From positions 1 to 14,338 of the forward strand of contig JAEUQE010000232.1 of the NCBI GenBank assembly GCA_016789785.1: a DNA stretch of 14,338 nt, given 5' to 3'. Every line of letters begins with the position of its first letter. Positions within the stretch are counted from its first letter, which is position 1. Shown piece by piece: positions 6,830-14,123 of the stretch. A program made the position numbers and the translations under genes. The notes under the pieces were generated by a model that worked only from the letters and a program-made list of their open reading frames with translations, was not told the DNA's origin and made no database searches. This stretch comes from Bryobacterales bacterium (GTDB taxonomy: Bacteria; Acidobacteriota; Terriglobia; Bryobacterales; Bryobacteraceae).

Positions 6830-9808
6830 TTAGTAAGCGCCGAAGAACACCTTCGTCGTCGCCTTCGAGAAACGTCCACGCGAATCCGTGACCGTCAACT
6901 CAAAGACATACTCACCGAAGGCGAGCGGGGCGAAACGTACCGTCGGCGTAGCTGTGTCGCCGCCGAGGATTAGTTCGGGCTGGCGTCCGACAGCGCGCCA
7001 CGAGTAGCCGATCACAAGACCCTCGGGGTGGAACGACCGGGTGCCGTCCAAACGGGCCTCACGGTTCGTCGTCACCTGATCCGGACCAGCGTTGGCGATT
7101 GGACCGCCATCACCCGTCGGACCAGCCGGTGTCACCTTCACCTCCACACGAGCCGTCACCTGGCCGCGGCGGCCAAAGGCGCGAATCGTGTAAGTGGTGT
7201 CAGCCTGCGGGTTCACCACCTGCGTGCCGTTGAGGTTCACCGCGCCAAAGCCATCCAGGAACACTTCGGTTGCACCCTCCGTGGTCCACGACAGCGTCAC
7301 CGGAGCGCCAGGACGCGGGGAAGTCGGCGGATTCGCCGTGAACGAGATAATCCTCGTCGCCGGCAGAACCGTCACTGTCGCCTCGGCCGTAACATCGCCC
7401 GATGCATTGCGTGCGGTCAGCGTGTAAGTAGTGGTCGCCGCCGGAGTAACGTTCGCACTACCAGTCAAGGCCACCTGACCCAGACCCGTAATGGTCACGC
7501 TATCGGCGTTGTCCACCTGCCAAACCAGCGTCGACTGCTCACCGGCCACAATTTCAACCGGCGCCGCCGAGAACCGTACGACACGCGCCATCGGAGCCGG
7601 GTTCACCTGCACCGAGACCTGCGCGGTCGCCTGTCCGAAGCGGTTGCGAGCGGTCAGCACATAGGTTGTCGTCGCGTTCGGCGATACCGACTGGGTACCG
7701 CTTTGCGCCACTGCGCCAATGCCGCTGATCTCGACTGACTCCGCACCTTCCGTCTGCCAGCTCAACGTCGACGCCTGGCCATTCACAATGGTCATCGGCG
7801 ATGCCTGGAAGAACACGATCCGTACGTCAGGCCGCTGGACCGCCACCGTGACGGTCTCACTCACTTCGCCGTTGCGGTTGCGAGCCGTCAAGCGGTAAGT
7901 GGTCGTCTGCGCGGGCGATACCGTGCTCGATCCGCCGTTCGGATCCACGCGGCCAATGCCGTCGATGGTCACTTCTTCGGCGTTCTCCACGGCCCAGTTG
8001 AGCGTGGACGTCTCACCCGCGCGAATCTGTTGCGGGCTTGCGACGAAGCGCAGGATACGAACCGGCGGTGTCCGCGATACCGTCACGTTCACACGCGCGA
8101 CACTGGAGGACCCCTTGTCGTCGGTCACCGTCAGCCGGAATCCGTAGCTCTGGCCCTCGGCGGCGGTAAACGCGGCCTTCGAAGTGGTCGCGCCCGCGAT
8201 CGAGACTGCCGGACCCGCGATCTGGGTCCACTGGAACGTGATCGGATCGCCTTCCGGATCGAACGAAGCTGAGCCGTCCAGCGTGATCGAGCCGGGTTGC
8301 ACGCCAAGCTGATCCGCACCCGCATCGGCCACCGGCGCATCGTTTCCATTGCGCACGCGGCGCTGCAGAAGCTCGTAGCGGACACGCGGCACATCCGCCG
8401 GCACCGGGAACGCCGAAGCTTTGAACTCCTTCGGCCGGAGGAAGTTGCCGAACTGCAAGCCCGCCACAACGCGGCCGTTGTTGCTCCGCGCCAGCAGTGT
8501 TTCGTTGAAGCCGCCCTCCAGCGTGAAGGCGACATTGTTGTTCAGCGGGAAGATGAAACGGAGCGTGCCGCCTGGGCGGTCGGCGTTTCCGTAGCTCTTC
8601 AAATAACCGAGGTTACCTTCGGCATAAACGTTCTTGTAAAGGCCCACCGTCGCCTGCGCGCCGATCTGGTCAATGGCCTTCAGCACATTCTGAATCTGCA
8701 GCGTACGGGTAAGATTCGTCACCGTCAGCACCTGGTTGTCGAGAAACGCCTTGGTGCCGAACATACCCACTTTGCCGCGTCCAAAGATATAGTCCAGGGT
8801 AAGTGCCGCCTGTCCCAGCGTTCCGCCCGCGCCCAGTTCGTTGATCTGGACGTTCTTGAAGCTGCCGAACAATCCGGGCTGGAAGTTCTTGTAGCGGTAA
8901 ACCATACCGAGGTCGAACTGCCCTTCCTTGCGATCCCGGAAGTACAGATACTCACCTTGCCCCTGGAATGCGAAGTTCTCCTTAAAGGGCGCGAAATAGC
9001 GGCCTCTTCCGGAGAACGTCAACTTGCCGGAATCATCCACGCCCGCATTCACGCCAAGCAGCGTGAAGCGCGGCACGCGGGATTTCTCAATCGAATCCAT
9101 GCTCGTACGTTCGGTGATCGAAGTAACTTCGCTCGCCGAAAGCGGCTTCGGGAGATTGAGAATGTTCTTGTCGGTCTGCTGATGGGCGGCCTTCAACGCA
9201 TCCAACTCCCGCCGCAGATCGGCATTCTCCTTCTTCATGTCCCGAAGCATGCCCATGATGTCGTCCAGACGGTCGAGCTTGCTCAGCACCTTCGCGGAGT
9301 CGTCGCCCTTCTTCTGCATGTCCGTCAGGCGCTTTTGCAGTTCTTCGATCGCGTCGCAGATGCTGCCATCGCCAATGCTGCGGCCCTGCTCGTCCTTCAC
9401 CGTCACATACACGCGCCGGTTCATGAACTGCGATTCCCGCGCCCGTCCGGACACTTTCGGGTCCTTCCGGCCGCGCGTCGTTGTCTCGATCTGGCTGGCT
9501 GGAACACCATACTTCGAAAGGAAATTCTTGACCGTCGTCGCCCGTTGCATTCCAAGCTTTTCGTTGTAACGATCGGTGCCACCGTCGTCGCCGTGTCCTT
9601 CGAGCTTGACCTTATAGCCTGGGTGCCGTTTGAGCAACTCGGCCAGACGCAACAGACTTGGGTAGCCGTCGCTGAGAATGGCGGATCCACGTTCAAAGTT
9701 GATCTCTTCCCAGTCCTCTTTCGTTGCGGTGTTGTCGAGGCCTTGTGAAAAAGCGAACAAGGCCAAGCCAGTGGTCAGCAAGACTTGCTTCCACAAGCGG
9801 CTATTCAT
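6830..9808 (-). CDS. Large OmpA-domain / beta-barrel / PKD and Ig-like surface protein
   Basis: This 992-residue protein has, in order: a signal peptide (1-22); an OmpA-type peptidoglycan-binding domain (35-137) with GHGDDGGTDRYNEKLGMQRA at 71-90, keeping the Asp and Arg that hold diaminopimelate in this family; a coiled coil (about 150-215); a beta-barrel-like region (about 247-456) of alternating polar/aromatic strands ending in VVAGLQFGNF, typical of a last outer-membrane strand; a PKD/K319L-like domain (491-578); four Ig-like repeats (583-892); and a second PKD-like domain (902-988). In E. coli OmpA the barrel comes first; here the peptidoglycan domain does, as LysM does in intimin. The ATG at 9808 is supported by a strong AGAGGAGG (plus-strand 9820-9827) 11 bases upstream. 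A terminator follows. It probably anchors the outer membrane to the wall; whether the Ig array faces outside or the periplasm is open. It is divergent from an ECF sigma operon. Confidence 0.85.
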   Translation of the reverse strand: MNSRLWKQVLLTTGLALFAFSQGLDNTATKEDWEEINFERGSAILSDGYPSLLRLAELLKRHPGYKVKLEGHGDDGGTDRYNEKLGMQRATTVKNFLSKYGVPASQIETTTRGRKDPKVSGRARESQFMNRRVYVTVKDEQGRSIGDGSICDAIEELQKRLTDMQKKGDDSAKVLSKLDRLDDIMGMLRDMKKENADLRRELDALKAAHQQTDKNILNLPKPLSASEVTSITERTSMDSIEKSRVPRFTLLGVNAGVDDSGKLTFSGRGRYFAPFKENFAFQGQGEYLYFRDRKEGQFDLGMVYRYKNFQPGLFGSFKNVQINELGAGGTLGQAALTLDYIFGRGKVGMFGTKAFLDNQVLTVTNLTRTLQIQNVLKAIDQIGAQATVGLYKNVYAEGNLGYLKSYGNADRPGGTLRFIFPLNNNVAFTLEGGFNETLLARSNNGRVVAGLQFGNFLRPKEFKASAFPVPADVPRVRYELLQRRVRNGNDAPVADAGADQLGVQPGSITLDGSASFDPEGDPITFQWTQIAGPAVSIAGATTSKAAFTAAEGQSYGFRLTVTDDKGSSSVARVNVTVSRTPPVRILRFVASPQQIRAGETSTLNWAVENAEEVTIDGIGRVDPNGGSSTVSPAQTTTYRLTARNRNGEVSETVTVAVQRPDVRIVFFQASPMTIVNGQASTLSWQTEGAESVEISGIGAVAQSGTQSVSPNATTTYVLTARNRFGQATAQVSVQVNPAPMARVVRFSAAPVEIVAGEQSTLVWQVDNADSVTITGLGQVALTGSANVTPAATTTYTLTARNASGDVTAEATVTVLPATRIISFTANPPTSPRPGAPVTLSWTTEGATEVFLDGFGAVNLNGTQVVNPQADTTYTIRAFGRRGQVTARVEVKVTPAGPTGDGGPIANAGPDQVTTNREARLDGTRSFHPEGLVIGYSWRAVGRQPELILGGDTATPTVRFAPLAFGEYVFELTVTDSRGRFSKATTKVFFGAY
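7133..8062 (-). repeat. Four tandem Ig-like repeats within the surface protein
   Basis: Repeats cover residues about 583-658, 662-736, 741-815 and 819-892, each near 75 residues on a 78-79 residue period. Shared positions include a xSTLxWxxxxA core (TSTLNWAVENA, ASTLSWQTEGA, QSTLVWQVDNA; the fourth reads VTLSWTTEGA), a following VxIxGxGxV strand, and a TTTYxLTARNxxG strand near the end of each repeat (TTYTIRAFGRRG in the fourth). The fourth repeat is the most diverged. The Trp in the second strand plays the core role seen in Ig folds. At the DNA level the copies are clearly diverged, so this is an old duplication. Confidence 0.8.
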
Positions 9809-10192
9809 TGCCTTGGGTTCCTCCTCTAATTTCTCTCTTCAATGCACTGGAACTGTATTCGTCCGGGGCGCGTCCTTCCGATAGAGTCGGGGACGTGTTT
9901 GCGTTGTGTTGAGCGCCGCGGCAGACGCCAACGCGAAGCGTGTGGTGTAAAATCTGCCTGCTGGTGAGTAGAATTTGCTCGAAAGCACGGCGTTCCCCCA
10001 CCAGATCCGCCACGCTCTGTTCAGGATAGCAATCCAGAGACCACTTCGGACATCACCCAAACCCCTTAACCGGACCTGCCTTTGGGGGGGAGTCCCTCAA
10101 AATGCTGGGAACTTTCCGTACGCCCCGTGGCAATACTGAGTAGAAGGCGTCGCGGGCCCCCCAATGTCCGCCGCCCGGCGATCAACATCCGG
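9809..10192. promoter_or_regulatory. Divergent control region between surface-protein gene and sigma-factor operon
   Basis: I find no gene in this 384-base spacer. Short frames exist but lack ribosome-binding sites and motifs. It must hold the promoters of both flanking transcription units. Visible elements are the minus-strand ribosome-binding site at 9820-9827, a GGAAC-N17-CGTC pair on the plus strand at 9849-9874, an AT-richer patch around 9947-9978 that could hold the minus-strand promoter, CCCAAA/TTTGGG arms at 10056-10061 and 10081-10086 (19-base loop), a seven-G run at 10084-10090, and GGAACTTT at 10108-10115. None of these forms a full, unambiguous promoter. Confidence 0.5.
10108..10115 (+). 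promoter_or_regulatory. Candidate ECF-type -35 element
   Basis: GGAACTTT matches the -35 element recognised by sigma-E-like ECF factors and lies about 80 bases before the preferred sigma-factor start at 10193, a position fitting an autoregulated promoter. I could not find a convincing -10 element at 15-18 bases, so the call is tentative. If real, it argues against the upstream TTG start at 10082, which would precede the transcript. Confidence 0.3.
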
Positions 10193-10792
10193 ATGGACAA
10201 CGAAATCAACCGCTTAGGCGATGAGACGCTCCTGACGAGAGCGAGGCTGGGTTGTGAGGACTCGTTCCACACCCTGTATTGCCGGCATCAGGCCCGGGTC
10301 TACCGCTTCGCACTTGACCTCTCCGGGTCGGAGAACGTCGCCGAGGAGGTGGTCCAGGAGGTGTTTCTCGCCCTTGTCTCGGAGATGGATCGTTATGACT
10401 CACACAAGGGAGCGTTGCTGCCGTATCTGTTGGGTGTCGCAAGAAATCACGCCTATCGCTTGTTGCGGCGCCAGCAGAACTACCTGCCGCTGACCACCGA
10501 TGGCGGCGAGGAGTTGGTACTGGAAGATCCGGCCGCGGGCAACGTGCTGATGGAGCTGCAGCAGCGCGAAGCGCTCGATACCATGCGCGAGTTGATCGCC
10601 TCGCTGCCGCCCCCCTATCGCGAGGCACTGGCGCTCTGCGACCTGGAAGAGCTGGATTACGCGCAAGCTGCGCAGGTGCTGGGCTGCCCCATCGGTACAG
10701 TGCGCTCGCGCCTGCATCGGGCTCGGACCATGCTCTATGAAAAGTGGAATGCGGAAAGTGTAAGGAAGGATACGTTGAGGCGGCCAGCATGA
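10193..10792 (+). CDS. ECF-family RNA polymerase sigma factor
   Basis: This 199-residue ECF sigma factor consists of the two conserved regions. Region 2 lies at about 23-92, with DLSGSENVAEEVVQEVFLAL at 42-61 corresponding to the core-binding and -10 recognition helices. Region 4 lies at about 127-185, with LDYAQAAQVLGCPIGTVRSR at 154-173 as the helix-turn-helix that reads the -35 element. Region 3 is absent, as expected. The open frame extends to a TTG at 10082, but the added residues are Arg/Pro-rich and unlike the family, so I chose the ATG at 10193; neither has a good ribosome-binding site. The stop overlaps the start of the anti-sigma gene (ATGA), implying coupled translation and 1:1 production. 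It probably drives its own operon and perhaps the divergent surface-protein gene; that regulon is inferred from position. Confidence 0.9.
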   Translation: MDNEINRLGDETLLTRARLGCEDSFHTLYCRHQARVYRFALDLSGSENVAEEVVQEVFLALVSEMDRYDSHKGALLPYLLGVARNHAYRLLRRQQNYLPLTTDGGEELVLEDPAAGNVLMELQQREALDTMRELIASLPPPYREALALCDLEELDYAQAAQVLGCPIGTVRSRLHRARTMLYEKWNAESVRKDTLRRPA

Positions 10793-11577
10793 CCTGTAAC
10801 GAATTTGCGTCGATCGTTCGCGACTACGCCCGGCTGGAGTGGCTGAACAACACGGTTCGCGAGCAAGCCTCGGACCATGTGGCCGCCTGCCGGTTGTGCC
10901 GCGAGCGGCTGCAATTGGAACTCGCTTACGAATCGCAGAGAAGCTCGCTGGTGGCTCAGCGGGCATCCCTTCAGGCGCCGGATCACGTCGAGGCCAAACT
11001 CATGGCGGCCTTCCGGGCGAGAGCGGCGGGAAGGCCACCCGTTCTACCGTTTTGGAAACGCCCCTGGTTTCTGATACCCGCCACGGCAGCACTGGCCTTG
11101 ATGGCCGTTCTGTGGCCGGATCGGATTTCGGCCCCTCCGGCCCCCGGCCCTGCTGTGAAGGCCGGCATGAGCGCCGTCGTTGAACCGCCAGACGGCCAAT
11201 CCGCGGATCCGGCGGGTGCGGTTGAGCCCGGCGCCCCGGTTGGCGCTGCGGTTGCCTCTTCCCTGGAGTCTGCCCCGGTTCGCAGGGCGCGGAGAGCCTT
11301 TGGCGGCGTGCCCGCCGCACTTTCGCCCGCCCGCGCGGCAACGGCGAGAGAAAACGCCCCGCGGGCTTTGGAACGCACCACGGACTTCGTCCCGTTGCGC
11401 TACGGAAAGCCGGTCGAGCCCGGCGAGATGTTACAAGTGGTCCGAATTGAGCTGGGACGCAGGGAGTTACTTCGAATGGGTGTGCCGATCCCGCCGGATA
11501 GCTCGCTATCCGCGGTCAAGGCTGATGTAATTCTCGGCGAGGACGGCATGGCCAAGGCCATCCGCCTCGTCTACTAA
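10789..11577 (+). CDS. Zinc-finger transmembrane anti-sigma factor
   Basis: This 262-residue protein carries an N-terminal ZAS-type motif, His30-x3-Cys34-x2-Cys37 (HVAACRLC at 30-37), with Cys3 available as a further ligand. A single transmembrane helix lies at about 91-109. A Pro/Ala-rich linker (about 112-200) leads to a conserved-looking extracytoplasmic tail (about 205-262) containing YGKPVEPGEMLQVVRIELG. In this family the cytoplasmic zinc domain binds and holds the cognate sigma factor until a signal releases it. The start is the ATG at 10789 inside the sigma gene's last codons, with GAGG at 10777-10780 eight bases upstream; a GTG at 10744 in the same frame would add 15 residues and is less likely. 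It overlaps the sigma gene by four bases and is followed 40 bases later by the exported-protein gene. Confidence 0.85.
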   Translation: MTCNEFASIVRDYARLEWLNNTVREQASDHVAACRLCRERLQLELAYESQRSSLVAQRASLQAPDHVEAKLMAAFRARAAGRPPVLPFWKRPWFLIPATAALALMAVLWPDRISAPPAPGPAVKAGMSAVVEPPDGQSADPAGAVEPGAPVGAAVASSLESAPVRRARRAFGGVPAALSPARAATARENAPRALERTTDFVPLRYGKPVEPGEMLQVVRIELGRRELLRMGVPIPPDSSLSAVKADVILGEDGMAKAIRLVY

Positions 11578-11617
11578 CAAGCTACTGAGTGGAAATCGAG
11601 GAAGGAGTAAGTTGACA

Positions 11618-12646
11618 ATGATTCGAAAAGTGATTTTGCCGGCGGGTCTGCTGGCAGCCTCGCTGAGCACTTTTGGCCAGCAGAACCGGGAAGTAAAGGA
11701 AGCCGACGTCCTGGTCGGCGCGCCGTCCGCCGCCGTCACGTGGACCGCGGCCAGTGCAGCGCCCGCGCAAGCTGTCCACATTCTTGGCGCCGCCACCATG
11801 GACGGGAAGGTGATCAAGAACTCGCCCTACAGCGCGGAAGCCAACACCGAAATGACGCGCGTTCTCTCCGACGGGACCCGCATCGTCAACCGCCACACCA
11901 ACAGCATGGCGCGCGACAAGGACGGACGCACCCGCAGGGAGGACAATCTTGCAGGCTTTACGCCGTTCGCCAACCGCGACGAGCAGACACATCGCAGCGC
12001 GACGATCGTGGACCCTGTCGCCAAGGAGACCATCATTCTCAATCTCAACGAAAAGACCGCCCACAAGGTGAAGGTTGGCGTGCCCACCTTCTTCCGTTCG
12101 GAACGTACTTCGCAGAGCGGCAATCGCGAAGTAAAGGAAGTCCGCGAGGAGCATGTCCAGGTGATGGTGCGCGAAAGTTCCACCAATAGCACGGCATCGC
12201 CATCCGGTGAGCGGCAGGTGGTTACGGGCGCCGTCGTCGGCCGGACGTTCGATATGTCTGTCCCTCCGATGGCCGCTGGCGGCACCGGCGCGATGTTCAT
12301 GCGCTTCGATTCCAAAAACAGCAAGACCGAGCGCCTCGGCAAGCAGGTGATGGAAGGCGTTGAGGTGGAAGGCACGCGCACGACCACCACCATCCCCACT
12401 GGCGAGATCGGCAATGACCGGCCCATCGTTTCGGTCAGCGAGCGCTGGTATTCCAACGAGTTACAAATGGTGATTTACTCCAAGACCAACGATCCGCAGT
12501 TCGGCGACACGATTTACCGGGTAAGTAATTTGCGGCGCACCGAACCCTCGGCCGATCTCTTCAAGATCCCTGCCGACTTCAAGGTCGCGGAGCCGGCCGG
12601 TGGCCCGGGCACGCGAGTGATGCTCCATCGGGAGGCCAAACCGTAA
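11618..12646 (+). CDS. Exported protein of a sigma/anti-sigma operon, possibly LolA/RseB-like
   Basis: This 342-residue protein has a clear signal peptide (MIRKVILPAGLLAASLSTFG), so it is periplasmic or exported. I do not know a named family with certainty. The body shows alternating strands such as GTRIVNRHTNSMARDKDGRT and a C-terminal run of SERWYSNELQMVIYSKTNDP, then DTIYRVSNLRRTEP and LFKIPADFKV. This order of an antiparallel sheet ending in 'x-LF-x-P' recalls LolA-like outer-membrane lipoprotein sorting proteins, the fold also found in RseB. The ATG at 11618 is chosen because AAGGAG at 11602-11607 is ten bases upstream; the TTG at 11612 would be too close. A hairpin follows 14 bases after the stop. 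The segment REVKEA/REVKEV recurs near residues 24 and 171, encoded by an identical GAAGTAAAGGAAG. As the third gene of the operon it may sense envelope state for the anti-sigma factor. Confidence 0.75.
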   Translation: MIRKVILPAGLLAASLSTFGQQNREVKEADVLVGAPSAAVTWTAASAAPAQAVHILGAATMDGKVIKNSPYSAEANTEMTRVLSDGTRIVNRHTNSMARDKDGRTRREDNLAGFTPFANRDEQTHRSATIVDPVAKETIILNLNEKTAHKVKVGVPTFFRSERTSQSGNREVKEVREEHVQVMVRESSTNSTASPSGERQVVTGAVVGRTFDMSVPPMAAGGTGAMFMRFDSKNSKTERLGKQVMEGVEVEGTRTTTTIPTGEIGNDRPIVSVSERWYSNELQMVIYSKTNDPQFGDTIYRVSNLRRTEPSADLFKIPADFKVAEPAGGPGTRVMLHREAKP

Positions 12647-12660
12647 AACCATTGGTGATC

Positions 12661-12685
12661 GGGGCGATGCCATCAGCGTCGCCCC
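12661..12685 (+). terminator. Hairpin ending the sigma-factor operon
   Basis: GGGGCGATGC at 12661-12670 pairs with GCGTCGCCCC at 12676-12685 (one G-T pair) around a 5-base loop, and C12660-G12686 extends it. It starts 14 bases after the stop of the exported-protein gene. There is no T-run, so it is either a tail-less terminator or a 3' stabilising hairpin. Confidence 0.5.
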
Positions 12686-12861
12686 GCCGCCCGTCTCGCG
12701 TTCGGAAAGCCCTCCAACCGGCGCCGGGTTCCCCTCGCTCGCCGTGCTCCGGGAAAAATCGACATCCCCTTCTTCCCAATCCCGCTAGTTCTTCGTAAGC
12801 TGTATGACCGGGAGCAGAGCCGCCGTTTTGCGGTTGGTCCTCCCATCGGAGAACACTTGGG

Positions 12862-13269
12862 ATGCAACGCCGAAGCCTCTTGATCGCGATCGCTCTACTC
12901 GTGGCTATGTTCGCGAGCTATGCCGTGTGGATCGGCACCCATGAGTCCCTTTACACCTCCAGCGGAACCCCCGCTTACTGGCTTGCCATCTCTCGGGTGA
13001 TCAAGGATGTACCCACATCTGGCGCGCTGGAACCACCCGTGTACTATTCGAGTGCGGGAGACGGCCCGAAGCTACCGGAAAGCGCCGTGCAGTTCCGGGA
13101 GCGGGCGAGCGCCGTAGAAGTGGGGCGCAGGCTGGAGGAATTCGCATGCGTCCGCGGTTATCAGAGGCGCGCCGAAGATGGAGCTTATGTAAAAGGAACT
13201 TCGATCCTGAGTTGGGAAGTTACTCCTGGCGACGGCTTTGTCTCGGTCACAGTTCGCGAAAACGAATAA
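12862..13269 (+). CDS. Small unidentified membrane-anchored or exported protein
   Basis: This 135-residue protein begins with a basic MQRRS and a hydrophobic helix (about 6-24), either a signal anchor or a signal peptide without an obvious cleavage site. The remaining ~110 residues are soluble with one Cys (in FACVRGYQRR) and no motif I recognise. The ATG at 12862 has GGAG at 12848-12851, ten bases upstream. It lies 24 bases ahead of the next gene on the same strand, so the two are probably co-transcribed and may function together. The 215-base spacer upstream, past the operon hairpin, likely holds its promoter, though I see no clear hexamers. Confidence 0.7.
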   Translation: MQRRSLLIAIALLVAMFASYAVWIGTHESLYTSSGTPAYWLAISRVIKDVPTSGALEPPVYYSSAGDGPKLPESAVQFRERASAVEVGRRLEEFACVRGYQRRAEDGAYVKGTSILSWEVTPGDGFVSVTVRENE

Positions 13270-13293
13270 GAGACAAGAGGAGCACCAGGAGCC

Positions 13294-14001
13294 ATGAGTT
13301 CGAGAGCGGATATTGATGGAGGCAGACTCATCTACACGTGTAACTGCGGCTGGGTCGATCTGGGACATGCAAATCCAAAGCGCGCCACACGTGCCCACGT
13401 TGGCGCTTTGGCTTTGTGGGACCAACTGAAGAATGAGAGCGGCATGTCGTCCTCGTATGACGATGGATACGCCGTCTTCTATTCACAGGACATGGGGAAG
13501 TGGGGTGTCACCGTCGGTGTGACCAGGAGTTATTTCGTGCGCCGAGGACTACTCACGCCCCGGCGCGAATCCATCGGTCTTGCCATCTTCATGGAAGTTT
13601 CCCGCGCCTTCGAGAACATGCAAGGCTGGGTCCCCGAACAGACTCCCGGACTCGGCCGGATCGGCGAATCGAGCTTCAGCCAGGAGGATCTCGTCTCGAA
13701 CCTCATTGGCTTCTACAAAGCGGTGCGTCCTGAAACCGACTATCTGTCGCTCTGCGGGCCTGTGTCGAAGGAGGCATCGAAACAGGTGTGGGATTCCTCC
13801 GGCTCGGTCGGCAGCATCAAGAACAAGAAGTTCTCACCCATCTTGCATCCCTGCAAGGAGTGCGCTGGTACCGGGGTCTTTCCGGCGAAGCTACAGGAGA
13901 TCCAGCCGGCCCAGAAGGAATCGTTCAAGAAGGGCGCGGAGTTCCGGGACTGGTCATTCACTGATGATTCCAAGCCGCTCCCCAGGGGACCGTGGCGGTG
14001 A
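13294..14001 (+). CDS. Unidentified Cys-containing protein, possibly DUF4056-like
   Basis: This 235-residue protein has no signal peptide or membrane segment, so it looks cytoplasmic unless exported by another route. The N-terminus holds IYTCNCGWVDLGHANP at 13-28. The middle has an acidic helix with Glu101 and Glu107 (MEVSRAFENMQGW) and SSFSQEDLVSNLIGFY at 126-141. The C-terminus has HPCKECAGTG at 185-194, a CxxCxGxG half-motif of the kind that binds zinc in DnaJ-type fingers. The order 'IYT-C/G-G-x-x-D-x-x-H' followed by 'S-S-F-S-x-E-D-x-x-S-N' reminds me of DUF4056 proteins, but I cannot confirm that. GAGGAG at 13277-13282 is the likely ribosome-binding site, 11 bases before ATG; a second AGGAG at 13287 is too close. 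It is paired with the small gene 24 bases upstream. Confidence 0.72.
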   Translation: MSSRADIDGGRLIYTCNCGWVDLGHANPKRATRAHVGALALWDQLKNESGMSSSYDDGYAVFYSQDMGKWGVTVGVTRSYFVRRGLLTPRRESIGLAIFMEVSRAFENMQGWVPEQTPGLGRIGESSFSQEDLVSNLIGFYKAVRPETDYLSLCGPVSKEASKQVWDSSGSVGSIKNKKFSPILHPCKECAGTGVFPAKLQEIQPAQKESFKKGAEFRDWSFTDDSKPLPRGPWR

Positions 14002-14123
14002 TCCAGGCCGGGAGGTGAGTGCGAGACCCGGTGATGCTGATGCGCACCCACGCACCACTCTCCGATGCTGGGCCATGTTAAACTTGCAGCGAGTCACACG
14101 TCCCAACCCGGAGACCAACCGCC

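Noticed and set aside
7133..8062. CRISPR-like or satellite DNA repeat
   Set aside because: The repetition is at protein level (Ig-like domains in frame). The DNA copies are diverged and there are no spacer-like unique units.
8297..9748. A 483-codon open frame on the plus strand opposite the surface-protein gene
   Set aside because: It is rich in His, Arg, Gln and Val with no motif or ribosome-binding site, as expected for the antisense frame of a GC-rich gene. The minus-strand frame has clear OmpA and Ig domains.
10082..10192. N-terminal extension of the sigma factor from a TTG start
   Set aside because: The extra 37 residues are Arg/Pro-rich and unlike ECF factors, which normally start shortly before region 2. 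A candidate -35 element lies inside the extension.
10744..10788. N-terminal extension of the anti-sigma factor from a GTG, adding CGKC
   Set aside because: The added Cys-x2-Cys looked like a zinc ligand pair, but the ATG at 10789 has a better ribosome-binding site, gives the usual ATGA overlap and leaves a standard ZAS motif.
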